Source: Metabacillus sp. KUDC1714 (GTDB taxonomy: Bacteria; Bacillota; Bacilli; Bacillales; Bacillaceae). Taken from it: a stretch of DNA of 64,000 nucleotides. How positions within the stretch are numbered: the stretch's first letter is position 1; every line of letters starts with the position of its first letter. The notes under the pieces were generated by a model that was given only the letters and a program-made list of their open reading frames with translations, did no database searches and was not told the origin of the DNA. Both the position numbers and the translations under genes were made by a program. The DNA is taken from the NCBI RefSeq assembly GCF_014217835.1, contig NZ_CP055263.1, forward strand, positions 2,669,501 to 2,733,500, given 5' to 3'. Below, piece after piece: positions 18,186-25,737 of this stretch.

Positions 18186-18419
18186 ATGCTTTTATTACCA
18201 TGGTGGATATATGTGTGTATTATCGGAATACTTGTTAGTGGATACATGGCCTTCAAAACAGCACGTGAGGATAAACTCGTTGATCATGAGTTTATCGAGA
18301 AGGAAGGCCAAGTATTTATTGAACGAATTGAACAGGAACGTCAAAAGAAGCAAGAAATGTTAGAACAACAAAAAGTTCAAAATGATCAACCAGAAACAGA
18401 AAAGATTTCAGCAAGCTAA
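18186..18419 (+). CDS. yhaL: Sporulation protein YhaL
   Basis: A 77-residue protein with one N-terminal membrane helix (LLLPWWIYVCIIGILVSGYMAF) followed by a charged, helical, Gln/Glu-rich cytosolic tail. Length, topology and position between yhaM and prsA match B. subtilis YhaL (about 70 residues), a sporulation-associated membrane protein of unknown mechanism. The ribosome site AAAAGGGGGAG precedes the ATG. A strong terminator shared with convergent prsA follows. Confidence 0.85.
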   Translation: MLLLPWWIYVCIIGILVSGYMAFKTAREDKLVDHEFIEKEGQVFIERIEQERQKKQEMLEQQKVQNDQPETEKISAS

Positions 18420-18440
18420 AATCTATTTATATAAACAGAA

Positions 18441-18472
18441 AAGAAGAGGCTGATTCATCAGCCTCTTCTTTC
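18441..18472. terminator. Bidirectional terminator between yhaL and prsA
   Basis: A perfect 13-bp stem (AAGAAGAGGCTGA with TCAGCCTCTTCTT) with a TTCA loop lies between convergent genes. Confidence 0.85.
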
Positions 18473-18512
18473 TATTTCAGCAAGTGCTTGTATTGTAGAA
18501 ACACACTGGAAT

Positions 18513-19400
18513 TTACTTTTCTTCAGTGTCAGCTTCTGTCTCAGTGTCAGTTTCCTTTTCAGCTTCAGGTTCTTTAAACAGATCTTTTAAATCCTCATCT
18601 TTAACTTCAATGTTTGCATCATCCATTTCTTTATCTAGAACAGTTTGGATTGTCTCTGGTAGCTGCAATTTTTGGTTAAGAACTTCATCTTTTAATGATT
18701 CCTTCATTTCATCAAACGGTTTAACTGTTTCGGTTACTTTTATAATATGATAGCCATAATCAGTCTTAACTGGTGCACTTACTTCGCCTTCTTTTAACTT
18801 AAAGGCAGCCTCTTCAAATTCTTTCACCATTTGACCTTTACCGAACCAGCCTAATTCACCGCCATTTTGGGCAGATCCTGTATCTGTTGAGAGTTCTTTA
18901 GCTAGATCTTCAAATTTTTCCCCAGCTGCAAGCTTATCCTTAACTTCTTTTGCTGTAGCTTCGTCAGCAACTAATATATGGCTCGCTTTGACTTTTCCCT
19001 CTAGCGTGTCATAGTATGCTTTTAAATCCTCATCTGTAACTTTTACTTCTTCTTCAGCTGCCTTTTTTCTTAATAGATCTACTTTTAGAATTTGTTTAAC
19101 GACATCTTCACCTTGCATTTCAACCATGCTTGTAAATTGGGCGCCCAATTGTGTTTTATATTTATCAAACTCTGTTTGAATTTCCTTATCAGAAACTTCA
19201 TATTTTTCACTTAGTACTTTTTCATGAACTAGCTCTGTTAACGTGTCTTCACCAAAACGATCCTTCATTGCTTGGTAAAATTCATCTTTTGTAATATTTC
19301 CTGCCTTTGTTTCTACAACAACTTCAGAATCTGCATTGTTGCAAGCGCTTAATGCGAATAGGGTTGTTGCTGCTGCTAGTGCAATTGCTACCTTTTTCAT
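18513..19400 (-). CDS. prsA: Foldase lipoprotein PrsA (PpiC-type peptidyl-prolyl isomerase)
   Basis: Post-translocational protein foldase anchored outside the membrane. A lipoprotein signal peptide ends at LSAC20 (lipid-modified Cys). Next come an N-terminal SurA-like chaperone region and a PpiC rotamase domain at about residues 137-230 ([42 protein letters not shown]), then a C-terminal region ending in an acidic Glu/Thr/Asp-rich tail. Length of 295 is typical. The ribosome site is AGGAGTTG, with an ATG 11 nt on. The mRNA leader carries a structured element shared with hemE (19443-19528). Hpr, encoded nearby, represses extracellular protease functions in B. subtilis; a direct link here is not shown. 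Confidence 0.93.
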   Translation of the reverse strand: MKKVAIALAAATTLFALSACNNADSEVVVETKAGNITKDEFYQAMKDRFGEDTLTELVHEKVLSEKYEVSDKEIQTEFDKYKTQLGAQFTSMVEMQGEDVVKQILKVDLLRKKAAEEEVKVTDEDLKAYYDTLEGKVKASHILVADEATAKEVKDKLAAGEKFEDLAKELSTDTGSAQNGGELGWFGKGQMVKEFEEAAFKLKEGEVSAPVKTDYGYHIIKVTETVKPFDEMKESLKDEVLNQKLQLPETIQTVLDKEMDDANIEVKDEDLKDLFKEPEAEKETDTETEADTEEK

Positions 19401-19442
19401 CTTCTAATACAACTCCTAGTTATGATATTTAGAAATTTACTC

Positions 19443-19528
19443 ATTAGATTAAACTTGGCTTAAAGCCTAGTCCTAATGGCGAAAGACTCAGTTTTCTAAT
19501 ACTATCTGGAGTGAAATATCCGGATAGT
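19443..19528 (-). ncRNA. Structured leader element of prsA (shared with hemE leader)
   Basis: Reading on the minus strand: ACTATC...GATAGT hairpin, then AAAACTGAG, then CTTTCGCCATTAGGACT, then GGC..TAAGCC hairpin and AAGTTT..TCTAAT. The same order of blocks occurs at 61421-61510 before hemE with about 80 percent identity; the first hairpin has different loop and inner bases but keeps its stem. TATAGT, a likely -10, lies just upstream at about 19538-19543, so the element would start near +1 of the prsA transcript. No known riboswitch class is recognised. Confidence 0.5.
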
Positions 19529-19747
19529 ACATGAAATACTATACCATAATGTGACAAATTCAAAAAGTTTTTTCAAGATGGTTCGCTATTTAAAGCGTTA
19601 TAAGCTTAATTTGTCTCGCATAATAACGATGGATGATTAAAGAATACAACACTTATTATAAGAAATGCATCAGATTGGGCGAACGTCCAATCATTAGAGA
19701 ACAAATGACCATAGGATATTTGGAAAAGATAAAGGAGGTAATTTATT

Positions 19748-19831
19748 ATGGGTCAAGGTTTTTCAAACGACTTTGCATTACTTGTCGTATTGTTCATTTT
19801 GTTAATCATCATTGGAGCTTCTTATCTTTAA
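19748..19831 (+). CDS. YjcZ-family 27-residue sporulation-type membrane peptide, copy 1
   Basis: A 27-codon gene with a perfect AAAGGAGG ribosome site. The peptide begins MGQGFSNDFALLVVLFILLI and ends IIGASYL: a polar Gly/Ser/Asn head and one membrane helix, the hallmark of the tiny YjcZ family found in spore-formers. Its function is unknown; a role in spore or cell envelope is inferred from family reports. It pairs with a paralogue 110 bp downstream. Confidence 0.8.
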   Translation: MGQGFSNDFALLVVLFILLIIIGASYL

Positions 19832-19941
19832 TTAAAAAGTAGCGACCGAGTGCATAAATTTCTCCACTATTGTGGCATATGCCTATTCGAATGTAGGCTT
19901 TACAGCATAGGATATTGTAAACATGTAAAGGGGGTGTCATA

Positions 19942-20025
19942 ATGGGCGGAACATATTCAGGTGGATTCGCGTTGATCGTTGTATTGTTCATCTTGTTAAT
20001 TATCGTTGGTGCAGCGTGGTTATAA
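19942..20025 (+). CDS. YjcZ-family 27-residue sporulation-type membrane peptide, copy 2
   Basis: Paralogue of the preceding gene: MGGTYSGGFALIVVLFILLI ending IVGAAWL, again 27 residues with AAAGGGGGTGTC as ribosome site. The VVLFILLII core is identical in the two copies, showing tandem duplication. A strong terminator follows at once. Function unknown. Confidence 0.8.
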   Translation: MGGTYSGGFALIVVLFILLIIVGAAWL

Positions 20026-20035
20026 GCTAAAAAAA

Positions 20036-20069
20036 TAGCTGACAGGAATTCCTGTCAGCTATCATTTTT
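20036..20069 (+). terminator. Terminator after the YjcZ-type pair
   Basis: TAGCTGACAGG pairs perfectly with CCTGTCAGCTA around AATT, followed by TCATTTTT. Confidence 0.85.
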
Positions 20070-20093
20070 GAAAAATACCGAAAAGCAATCTTT

Positions 20094-20273
20094 CTAAGTA
20101 AACAAGATTTCTATGTATGAAGAAATTAGCAAAATCGTGATAAGAACATTTATTGTTCTAAAAACCTTTGTTTGACGGTCTTCAGGAATCTCACGTACTA
20201 AGCACAAAGCATTTGTAAGCTTGTTTATATAAAACAAGATAAAGACTGCAAACAGAATGAAGAAAATTAACAT
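20094..20273 (-). CDS. Small two-helix membrane protein (59 residues)
   Basis: Read on the minus strand: AAGGGGGATCTCCAT before an ATG, then MLIFFILFAVFILFYINKLT, a polar cytosolic turn (LVREIPEDRQTKVFRTINVL) and a second hydrophobic helix ending EILFT. This predicts a small membrane hairpin protein. It is probably the kind of short gene seen between prsA and yhaJ in B. subtilis, but I do not recognise the family. It stands alone between the YjcZ-type terminator and yhaJ. Confidence 0.6.
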   Translation of the reverse strand: MLIFFILFAVFILFYINKLTNALCLVREIPEDRQTKVFRTINVLITILLISSYIEILFT

Positions 20274-20428
20274 ATGGAGATCCCCCTTCCCTCATTATAC
20301 ATATTAGATTACCAAACTATTTATGAAAAAGATAGCAATAAACTCTCAGTAAATTGAAACAAATGTAAAAAAGTGACAAGGATCTTACGTCACTTTTTTA
20401 ACAGTTAGGAAAGTATAAAATTTTGTAC

Positions 20429-20458
20429 TTAGTTTTGGTGTCTAGGCGCTTGCGCTAT
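20429..20458 (+). repeat. Internally deleted family 1 repeat
   Basis: The left end TAGTTTTGGTGTCTAG is fused directly to a right-end-like GCGCTTGCGCT; the hairpin body is missing. Confidence 0.55.
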
Positions 20459-20469
20459 TGTTATAAGGG

Positions 20470-21006
20470 TTATTTTTGTACAAGTACTTCATAGCCATCT
20501 TCAAATTCTTCAACAAGACACATTTTAGGTGCGAACAATAAATGTTTAATAAAAATAAAATCTGGTACGCAAAGGCCAATATGGAAAGCCATAGCGATAC
20601 ATAAATAGTGTATATACGCAGGAAAATAAAGACTGCCTAAAAATAGAATGGTTGTGATAAAAATGAAAGGTGCAAGTAAAGATAATAGCATGTTACTTTT
20701 TTTAATACTATTGCATGCTTTTATTTGGAAAATAGGTAACAGGTAATAAAATTTAACTTTTAATGAAACGCGACATCCACTTATTAGTAAAGGAAAGGCA
20801 TGCAGTAATTTATGAATTGGAATCATAGTAACCAATAATAAAACAAACATTAAAAAATGTTCGTCTTCAAGATGAACGTTTGGTAATAGTAAATTAATAG
20901 GTAAATAGGTTAAAATAAAAACAACTATCATTGTTAGCATTGATATTAAAAGGATTCTGTGTATACCAATGTCCTTTGAAAGATTTATGGTTTTCCAGCA
21001 GTTCAT
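20470..21006 (-). CDS. yhaJ: DUF3267-like membrane protein, probable YhaJ
   Basis: A roughly 178-residue membrane protein with four hydrophobic segments and IPIHKLLHAFP in the second, resembling the HExxH-like site of DUF3267 putative metalloproteases but lacking the Glu (HKLLH). YhaJ occupies this slot in B. subtilis and is of similar length, so the name rests mainly on synteny. The frame opens 14 codons upstream; GGACGGTGAG before the ATG at 21006 gives the likely start (MNCWKTINLSKD). Function unknown. Confidence 0.65.
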   Translation of the reverse strand: MNCWKTINLSKDIGIHRILLISMLTMIVVFILTYLPINLLLPNVHLEDEHFLMFVLLLVTMIPIHKLLHAFPLLISGCRVSLKVKFYYLLPIFQIKACNSIKKSNMLLSLLAPFIFITTILFLGSLYFPAYIHYLCIAMAFHIGLCVPDFIFIKHLLFAPKMCLVEEFEDGYEVLVQK

Positions 21007-21362
21007 CTTCTCACCGTCCAAACTATTGTTAATTCTGAGTACTACCATACTTTACGACGGTGTGATAAAAAAATCAATACGAAAAAAGTAGTTGGAAGCG
21101 CATTAATAAAAAAGAATTTTAGAAAGTATGTCTTTATTTGTCGAAAGGTCAAAGATCTTCTTATTTTCGCTAATTTAATGGCCATTTTGACAATAATTCA
21201 AGAATTGGAAAATAAGACATTTAAGAATCATAGAAGAGGGAGAATTTGTGCCCATCTATTTAGCAAGGATTCATTGCAAGTGAGATAAGATCTGGCTTTT
21301 CTTAAACAAGGAAATACTATACAATAAAGGACAATAATGTGTATTGAGAAAGAAGGTTCGAC

Positions 21363-21692
21363 ATGGATTCTTTAGAAAAACGTTTGGCTACTTTAGAATA
21401 TTATCATACATTGATGCTGCAAATGATTGAGCCAAATCGATTTCCTTTCTACCATCTAGTCATGGAAAGAGGGTTAACTCGAGAGGAGATAGAAGAACTT
21501 TATGCAATATGTGATGAATTGACTTACCTTCATGAAGAACAAAAAGCGCAAGGATTAGTGATCTTTACAGATCTCCTTACGCAGTTTGCGGGTCAATTGA
21601 ATGAAAAGCTTGAAATAGTAGAAACTGTTCAAGCATTGTCAAAACAGGGCTTATATAAATCTCTCATGAATGACTTCATAGCCCTAATGTAG
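21363..21692 (+). CDS. yhaI: DUF1878 protein YhaI
   Basis: A 109-residue helical cytosolic protein of the DUF1878 family (B. subtilis YhaI about 113). The N-terminal MDSLEKRLATLEYYHTLMLQ and the TREEIEELYAICDELT block are characteristic. Function unknown. GAAGG lies 6 nt before the ATG. It converges with hpr, as in B. subtilis, with about 10 bp between the stop codons. Confidence 0.85.
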   Translation: MDSLEKRLATLEYYHTLMLQMIEPNRFPFYHLVMERGLTREEIEELYAICDELTYLHEEQKAQGLVIFTDLLTQFAGQLNEKLEIVETVQALSKQGLYKSLMNDFIALM

Positions 21693-21702
21693 TAAGTATT
21701 CA

Positions 21703-22293
21703 TCAACTTGAGGATAATAATTGTTCAGACTTATTCTCTTTTTTTATAAGAGTACCGTTATCCTCATATAATGAATCCTCAATGTTATTAAAGGAGCGTT
21801 CAAAGATTTCCATGAAGTCATCGCCATAAATGTTACGGATGATACACATCATTTCTATCATTTCAGGAAACTTCCCATACAAATTTTGAAGTGGGAGAGC
21901 CCCTTTAAATACAGAATTCCTGTCTGGACTAAAATCTTCTAAAAGCTGTGAAAGTACGTCTTCCCCTTGCTTTGTAAGCTTAATATACGTATTTCGCTTA
22001 TCATTAGCCTTTTTAGAAAACTCTAAATATCCTCTTTCTTCCAACTTCTTCGAAAAGTTGAACGCAGTAGATACGTGCATTACTCCGAATTTAGCAATCT
22101 CTGAAATGGAAGCCCCATTTAAATGATCAGCAATCCAAAGGATATGGTGCTCGTTGATATTTAAGTCATACGGTTTTATCCATTGTTGCCAATCTTTCTC
22201 GATCGTTTTCCATAATGCTTTACTTAGCTGCGCAACGCGTTGACTAAATAATAAGGCTTCTTTCATTGTATATTCCTTTTCATTATGTTTCAT
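21703..22293 (-). CDS. hpr: Transition-state regulator Hpr (ScoC), MarR family
   Basis: MarR-type winged helix protein, about 196 residues (B. subtilis ScoC 203). The DNA-binding core is [39 protein letters not shown], and the C-terminal extension ([23 protein letters not shown]) is specific to Hpr. In B. subtilis it represses aprE, nprE, sinI and oligopeptide permeases during growth transition. The start is ATG at 22293 or the adjacent GTG; GGGGTGA serves either. Neighbours yhaI and yhaH keep the B. subtilis order. Confidence 0.92.
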   Translation of the reverse strand: MKHNEKEYTMKEALLFSQRVAQLSKALWKTIEKDWQQWIKPYDLNINEHHILWIADHLNGASISEIAKFGVMHVSTAFNFSKKLEERGYLEFSKKANDKRNTYIKLTKQGEDVLSQLLEDFSPDRNSVFKGALPLQNLYGKFPEMIEMMCIIRNIYGDDFMEIFERSFNNIEDSLYEDNGTLIKKENKSEQLLSSS

Positions 22294-22426
22294 CACCGGT
22301 CACCCCTGCTCTTCCCAGAATGTATTATTCTCTATTATGCCAATAAAATAAAGATTAATAAAGATATAAATTTACGAAATTTTTAAATATTTTCACAACT
22401 CCTTATTTACCAAGACTTCATGGCAT

Positions 22427-22466
22427 AAAAAAAGTGTGTGGAAAGAATTTTCCAACACACTTTTTA
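22427..22466 (-). terminator. Terminator downstream of yhaH
   Basis: AAAAAGTGTGT pairs with ACACACTTTTT with an inner GGAAA/TTTCC stem. It is symmetric enough to act in both directions. Confidence 0.75.
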
Positions 22467-22548
22467 CTGAAAAACAAAAACATTTATTTCAAAAATTGTA
22501 GAAGGGAACGGGTCCGGTTTCTGATTTCACTCATCTATGAAAAAAGTT

Positions 22549-22902
22549 TTATTGCAAAGTTTTCTCTAGCTGTTTAATTTTTAGCTCAACTTCTTCAATT
22601 TCTTTTTGCAAATCTTTTTTATGTGGTTCAATTTCTTTCTGAAATTGATTTATGGTTCTTTTTAAGTCGGTTGAAACTTCCTTGACAACTCCTGAACTTT
22701 CTTTAGCCGTAATCACAATTTGATTTTTTAATGCGATGCTCTCGGCCTTTAATTGTTGTATTGTGTCTTCGAGCATTTTACGGTTGATAGTAAGTTGACC
22801 TCGCATCTCTTTTCCTGATGATGGGGTAGCCAATAACGTTGCTATTCCGCCAATTATTCCACCAACTATAAGTCCGCAAAATAATGATTTGTTTTTTGAC
22901 AT
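22549..22902 (-). CDS. yhaH: YtxH-like protein YhaH
   Basis: A roughly 117-residue protein with an N-terminal glycine-zipper membrane segment (FCGLIVGGIIGGIATLLATP) then SGKEMRGQL, the classic YtxH/GvpG-like start, followed by a long amphipathic coiled coil rich in Lys and Glu. YtxH family proteins are stress-associated in Bacillus; the molecular role is unclear. The frame opens six codons earlier; GGAG 8 nt before the MSKNKS start codon favours that one. It is upstream of hpr on the same strand but separated by a terminator. Confidence 0.82.
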   Translation of the reverse strand: MSKNKSLFCGLIVGGIIGGIATLLATPSSGKEMRGQLTINRKMLEDTIQQLKAESIALKNQIVITAKESSGVVKEVSTDLKRTINQFQKEIEPHKKDLQKEIEEVELKIKQLEKTLQ

Positions 22903-22977
22903 ATTCACAACTCCAATCATTACTAGATATATGTACTTTTCTACATAAATTTAAAACATCCTTCTTAACAAGTTACC

Positions 22978-23270
22978 CAAACATGACTTCATTAAACATT
23001 ATACATAGATAAATGCTTGAGAGCATAAATATTTATATAGGACTTGGAAGGATTCTTCTTCGGGAAATTAGCGATAGATATCATTGGGACAGGTTGTCAT
23101 TTTAGTGTTGTACCCTAGTTGCTGCCACAGTGATCCAAAAGAGGTTGTATAACTCTAGTAACAGCCTAAGGACACAAGCCAGTAAACACTGAAAGGAAAA
23201 GTGTATCTATCTGTAATAATGTCTTGTTTGTCAAAGGCTGACCAAGGAGCTTCCACATTTCACTAAAAAG
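22978..23270 (+). other. Intergenic region with possible stem-loops, no gene seen
   Basis: About 290 bp between divergent yhaH and the small membrane gene. No ORF with a ribosome site is visible. GTGTTGTACCCTAG can pair with CTAAGGACAC, and ACACT with AGTGT further down, so a folded leader for the 63-residue gene is conceivable. No known RNA family is recognised. Confidence 0.3.
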
Positions 23271-23280
23271 GGGGATGAGT

Positions 23281-23472
23281 ATGTCAGGTGTTATCTTTTT
23301 ATTTTTTGTGATAAGTTTATTACTTTTTATTGGAGCTTTTCATTATTTTAGACTTTTACAGCAATCAGCATCTTATCCGCCAAAAAAGGTAATAAAGCAG
23401 AAGGTAACGGTTCTTGCTTCAGCAGGAGGGGGAGCTTTGCTGATTGGTATTCTGCTAATCTATTTTCAATAG
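23281..23472 (+). CDS. Small two-helix membrane protein (63 residues)
   Basis: Not recognised. Two hydrophobic helices (VIFLFFVISLLLFIGAFHYF; VTVLASAGGGALLIGILLIYF) flank a basic cytosolic loop (YPPKKVIKQK). AAAAGGGGG precedes two in-frame ATGs; the second at 23281 has the better spacing. It sits between yhaH and trpP, facing away from yhaH, and converges with trpP with a terminator between. Confidence 0.6.
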   Translation: MSGVIFLFFVISLLLFIGAFHYFRLLQQSASYPPKKVIKQKVTVLASAGGGALLIGILLIYFQ

Positions 23473-23507
23473 ATTTAATCGGTTCTGCGTTAAGACTGGA
23501 TAGACAA

Positions 23508-23540
23508 TAGAAAAACCCGATCCTTAGGGGTCGGGTTAAT
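23508..23540 (-). terminator. Terminator of trpP
   Basis: AACCCGA-TCC pairs with GGG-TCGGGTT; on the minus strand the stem is followed by TTTTTC. It lies between convergent genes and may act on both. Confidence 0.75.
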
Positions 23541-23559
23541 ATTGTGTGCTATAGGTTTT

Positions 23560-24084
23560 TTACGCGATTGTTATTCGGTTAGAGCGTTTAAAAATAGCCT
23601 GAACAATTGGTAAAATCACAATCATCGCTGCTCCATTAAATAATGTGGCTGGAAGAACAACAGTTAAAAACAATGTTGTGAAGGCGACACCGCCTGGTAA
23701 TCCAACAATCATTAAAGCTGCAGATAAAAATATTGTTCCTGAAACAATTGTGCCAATAACTGCTAATACAGTTGCTGTAGCTACCTTTTGTGCAATTTTC
23801 TTTACTACTAAGAATAATCCGTAAAACACGAATGCTGTAATGAATTTGTCAATAATATTAGGAATTTGCCCACCTGGAAACGTAGTGGTTAACGCAGATA
23901 AAATCCCTGTAACAATACTTAGTAATGTTACATTTTTCAGACTTGGGAATAACAAAATTCCTATAAACATCATGATCAACATCATATCCGGCTTCATTCC
24001 ATTGTAGAAAGGCGGCATGACCATATGGAGCACAGCCCCAATTGCAGCAAATAACGATAATGTAACTAAAACTCTTGTATTCAT
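23560..24084 (-). CDS. trpP: Tryptophan transporter TrpP
   Basis: A 174-residue membrane protein with five or six hydrophobic segments, matching B. subtilis TrpP/YhaG (172 residues), the tryptophan uptake protein of the ECF-like TrpP family. Characteristic blocks are IGAVLHMVMPPFYNGMKPDM and SALTTTFPGGQIPNIIDK. In B. subtilis its translation is blocked by the tryptophan-activated RNA-binding protein TRAP; a matching NAG-triplet array overlaps the start here (24066-24109). It is transcribed away from serC with its own extended -10 promoter. Confidence 0.92.
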   Translation of the reverse strand: MNTRVLVTLSLFAAIGAVLHMVMPPFYNGMKPDMMLIMMFIGILLFPSLKNVTLLSIVTGILSALTTTFPGGQIPNIIDKFITAFVFYGLFLVVKKIAQKVATATVLAVIGTIVSGTIFLSAALMIVGLPGGVAFTTLFLTVVLPATLFNGAAMIVILPIVQAIFKRSNRITIA

Positions 24085-24109
24085 TTCTCAACTCTCCTCT
24101 TCTAATCTC
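24066..24109 (-). promoter_or_regulatory. TRAP-binding NAG-triplet array over the trpP start
   Basis: On the minus strand five triplets occur at exact 5-nt intervals before the ATG: GAG (24107-24109), TAG (24102-24104), GAG (24097-24099), GAG (24092-24094) and GAG (24087-24089). GAG (24072-24074) and TAG (24066-24068) follow inside the coding region. Two-nucleotide spacers are the TRAP pattern. The array replaces a normal ribosome site, so bound TRAP would block initiation. Confidence 0.85.
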
Positions 24110-24167
24110 TTAGCTTTTTTCCCTCCAATAGTGAACTATTTTCCTATTGCAAGAGAAGTTATTTCAT

Positions 24168-24176
24168 ATTATAGCA
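24168..24176 (-). promoter_or_regulatory. Extended -10 promoter of trpP
   Basis: Minus strand TGCTATAAT: a perfect TATAAT with an upstream TGn. No good -35 is seen. It predicts a leader of about 75 nt ending in the TRAP site. Confidence 0.55.
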
Positions 24177-24223
24177 GTAAAAATAAAGAACGTACAGATC
24201 TTTTCTGGATGGAAAAAACGAAA

Positions 24224-24342
24224 AGGTTGACTCAAAATCAAAGGAGCAGACCAATCCAACAAAATATATAGTCTCTAAGGTGATTTGAAAGATGCTATAT
24301 ACAAGTTATGTTTGGATGGGCCAGACCCTTTTGAGTCAACCT
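24224..24342. repeat. 119-bp imperfect palindromic element, copy 1
   Basis: Ends are a perfect 14-bp inverted repeat (AGGTTGACTCAAAA and TTTTGAGTCAACCT). Complementarity continues inward imperfectly through CAGACC..ATCCAA and TATATAG. A clear relative lies at 39738-39853, and a possible end remnant near 54641-54714. It encodes nothing; its size and ends resemble a small MITE-like or cruciform repeat. Confidence 0.75.
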
Positions 24343-24357
24343 CTAAAAAAGGATTAT

Positions 24358-25437
24358 TTACTGATTTTGATTTTTAAATTCAGTCATAAATTTAGCTAAT
24401 GCTGCACATGCTTCTTTTGGAACTGCATTATAAGTAGAAGCTCTGCAACCACCAACGGAGCGATGGCCAGCAAGACCGATAAACTGACGATCTTTCGCCT
24501 CTTGAAGAAATTTCTTCGTTAATTCTTCGTTAGGTAAGGTAAAGGTAATATTCATTAAAGAACGACTGTCCTCTGTAGCATGGGCTTTATAAAAGCCTTC
24601 ACTTTCGTCAATTGCAGAATAGATGTAGCCAGCTTTTTCTTCATTGATTTTTTGTATATTCTTAACGCCACCTTGCTCCTTAACCCACTCTAATACTAGT
24701 GAAAGCATATAGATAGCAAAGGTTGGCGGTGTGTTATATAAAGAGTTACTTTCAGCATGTGTTGAATACTTTAGGATCGTTGGAACATTCGAACGCGCCG
24801 TTTCTAGAAAGTCTTTTTTCACGATCACAACAGTAACACCTGAAGGACCAAGGTTTTTTTGAGCTCCAGCATAAATTAGTGAGAATTTCTCAACATCGAT
24901 TTCCTTACATAAAATATCACTAGACATATCTGCAATTAATGGAATTGGACTTGTTGGGTATTCATTCCATTGCGTCCCGTAAATTGTATTGTTAGATGTA
25001 ATGTGAAGGTATGCTCCATCTTCAAGTTCTTCTAAAGAATAATCTCCTGGAATATGAGCATATTTATCTTCCTTACTTGATGCTAAAATGCGTGTTTCTC
25101 CAAAAACTTTCGCCTCTTTTAAAGCTTTTTCAGACCAAGAGCCTGACATAATGAAGTGGGCAGTTTTGTTTTCTTGAAGAAAATTCATTGGAATCATTGA
25201 AAATTGTAAACTTGCTCCACCTTGTAAAAATAATACTTCATACGTATCAGGTATTCCTAGCAGCTCTCTTAATAAAGTATTTGCACGATTGTGCACTTCT
25301 TCATAATCTTTGCTACGGTGGCTAAGCTCCATAACAGACATTCCAGTATTTTGGAAATTCACTAGTTCTTTTTGTGCACGTTCTAGCACAGGTAATGGAA
25401 TAGCTGCTGGTCCTGCATTAAAGTTATAAGCTCGCAA
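24358..25437 (-). CDS. serC: Phosphoserine aminotransferase SerC
   Basis: PLP enzyme of serine biosynthesis converting 3-phosphohydroxypyruvate and glutamate to phosphoserine; 359 residues, standard length. The N-terminus RAYNFNAGPAAIPLPVLE is diagnostic. The PLP lysine lies in YAGAQKNLGPSG near residue 193, with GSWSEKALKEA and TSNNTIYGTQW upstream and GHRSVGGCRASTYNAV near the end. The start is TTG, fixed by AAGGAGGG 8 nt upstream. B. subtilis has serC at this position between trpP and hit. No T-box or riboswitch is seen upstream. Confidence 0.94.
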   Translation of the reverse strand: MRAYNFNAGPAAIPLPVLERAQKELVNFQNTGMSVMELSHRSKDYEEVHNRANTLLRELLGIPDTYEVLFLQGGASLQFSMIPMNFLQENKTAHFIMSGSWSEKALKEAKVFGETRILASSKEDKYAHIPGDYSLEELEDGAYLHITSNNTIYGTQWNEYPTSPIPLIADMSSDILCKEIDVEKFSLIYAGAQKNLGPSGVTVVIVKKDFLETARSNVPTILKYSTHAESNSLYNTPPTFAIYMLSLVLEWVKEQGGVKNIQKINEEKAGYIYSAIDESEGFYKAHATEDSRSLMNITFTLPNEELTKKFLQEAKDRQFIGLAGHRSVGGCRASTYNAVPKEACAALAKFMTEFKNQNQ

Positions 25438-25692
25438 TTTAATTGCCCTCCTTGATTGTACGTAAAATAATACTCATATCCTATCATGAAAAGATAAGGA
25501 AATATAGACTGAATATTTTCATCTTTGTGAATGTTAATTATGAAAACGATAACAACATTTGTAAAGGGAGAAAATAAACATATCACATTAAAATGAGATA
25601 GGAAATTTGACTGTTTCTCTACTTTTTTAAACCCAAAAATAAGTATTCTCTTTACGATCGATAAAAATCCATGGTCTAGTTAGAATCGTCCT
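25438..25692 (-). other. serC upstream region, no gene seen
   Basis: About 250 bp of AT-rich sequence between hit and serC, both on the minus strand. It presumably holds the serC promoter. No ORF with a ribosome site and no recognisable riboswitch is visible. Confidence 0.4.
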
Positions 25693-25729
25693 AAACAAAA
25701 AACCAAAACTGCTTCGCAATTTTGGTTTG
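25693..25729 (-). terminator. Terminator of hit
   Basis: AAACCAAAA..GC pairs with GC..TTTTGGTTT around TTC; on the minus strand it runs into TTTTG. Confidence 0.8.
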
Positions 25730-25737
25730 ATCATTAA

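Noticed and set aside
19633..19842. 69-codon plus-strand ORF overlapping the first YjcZ-type gene
   Set aside because: Wrong frame; the 27-residue YjcZ-type gene inside it has the perfect ribosome site and family sequence.
22978..23270. 6S, SRP or RNase P RNA
   Set aside because: None of the diagnostic conserved blocks of these RNAs is present, and there is no terminator.
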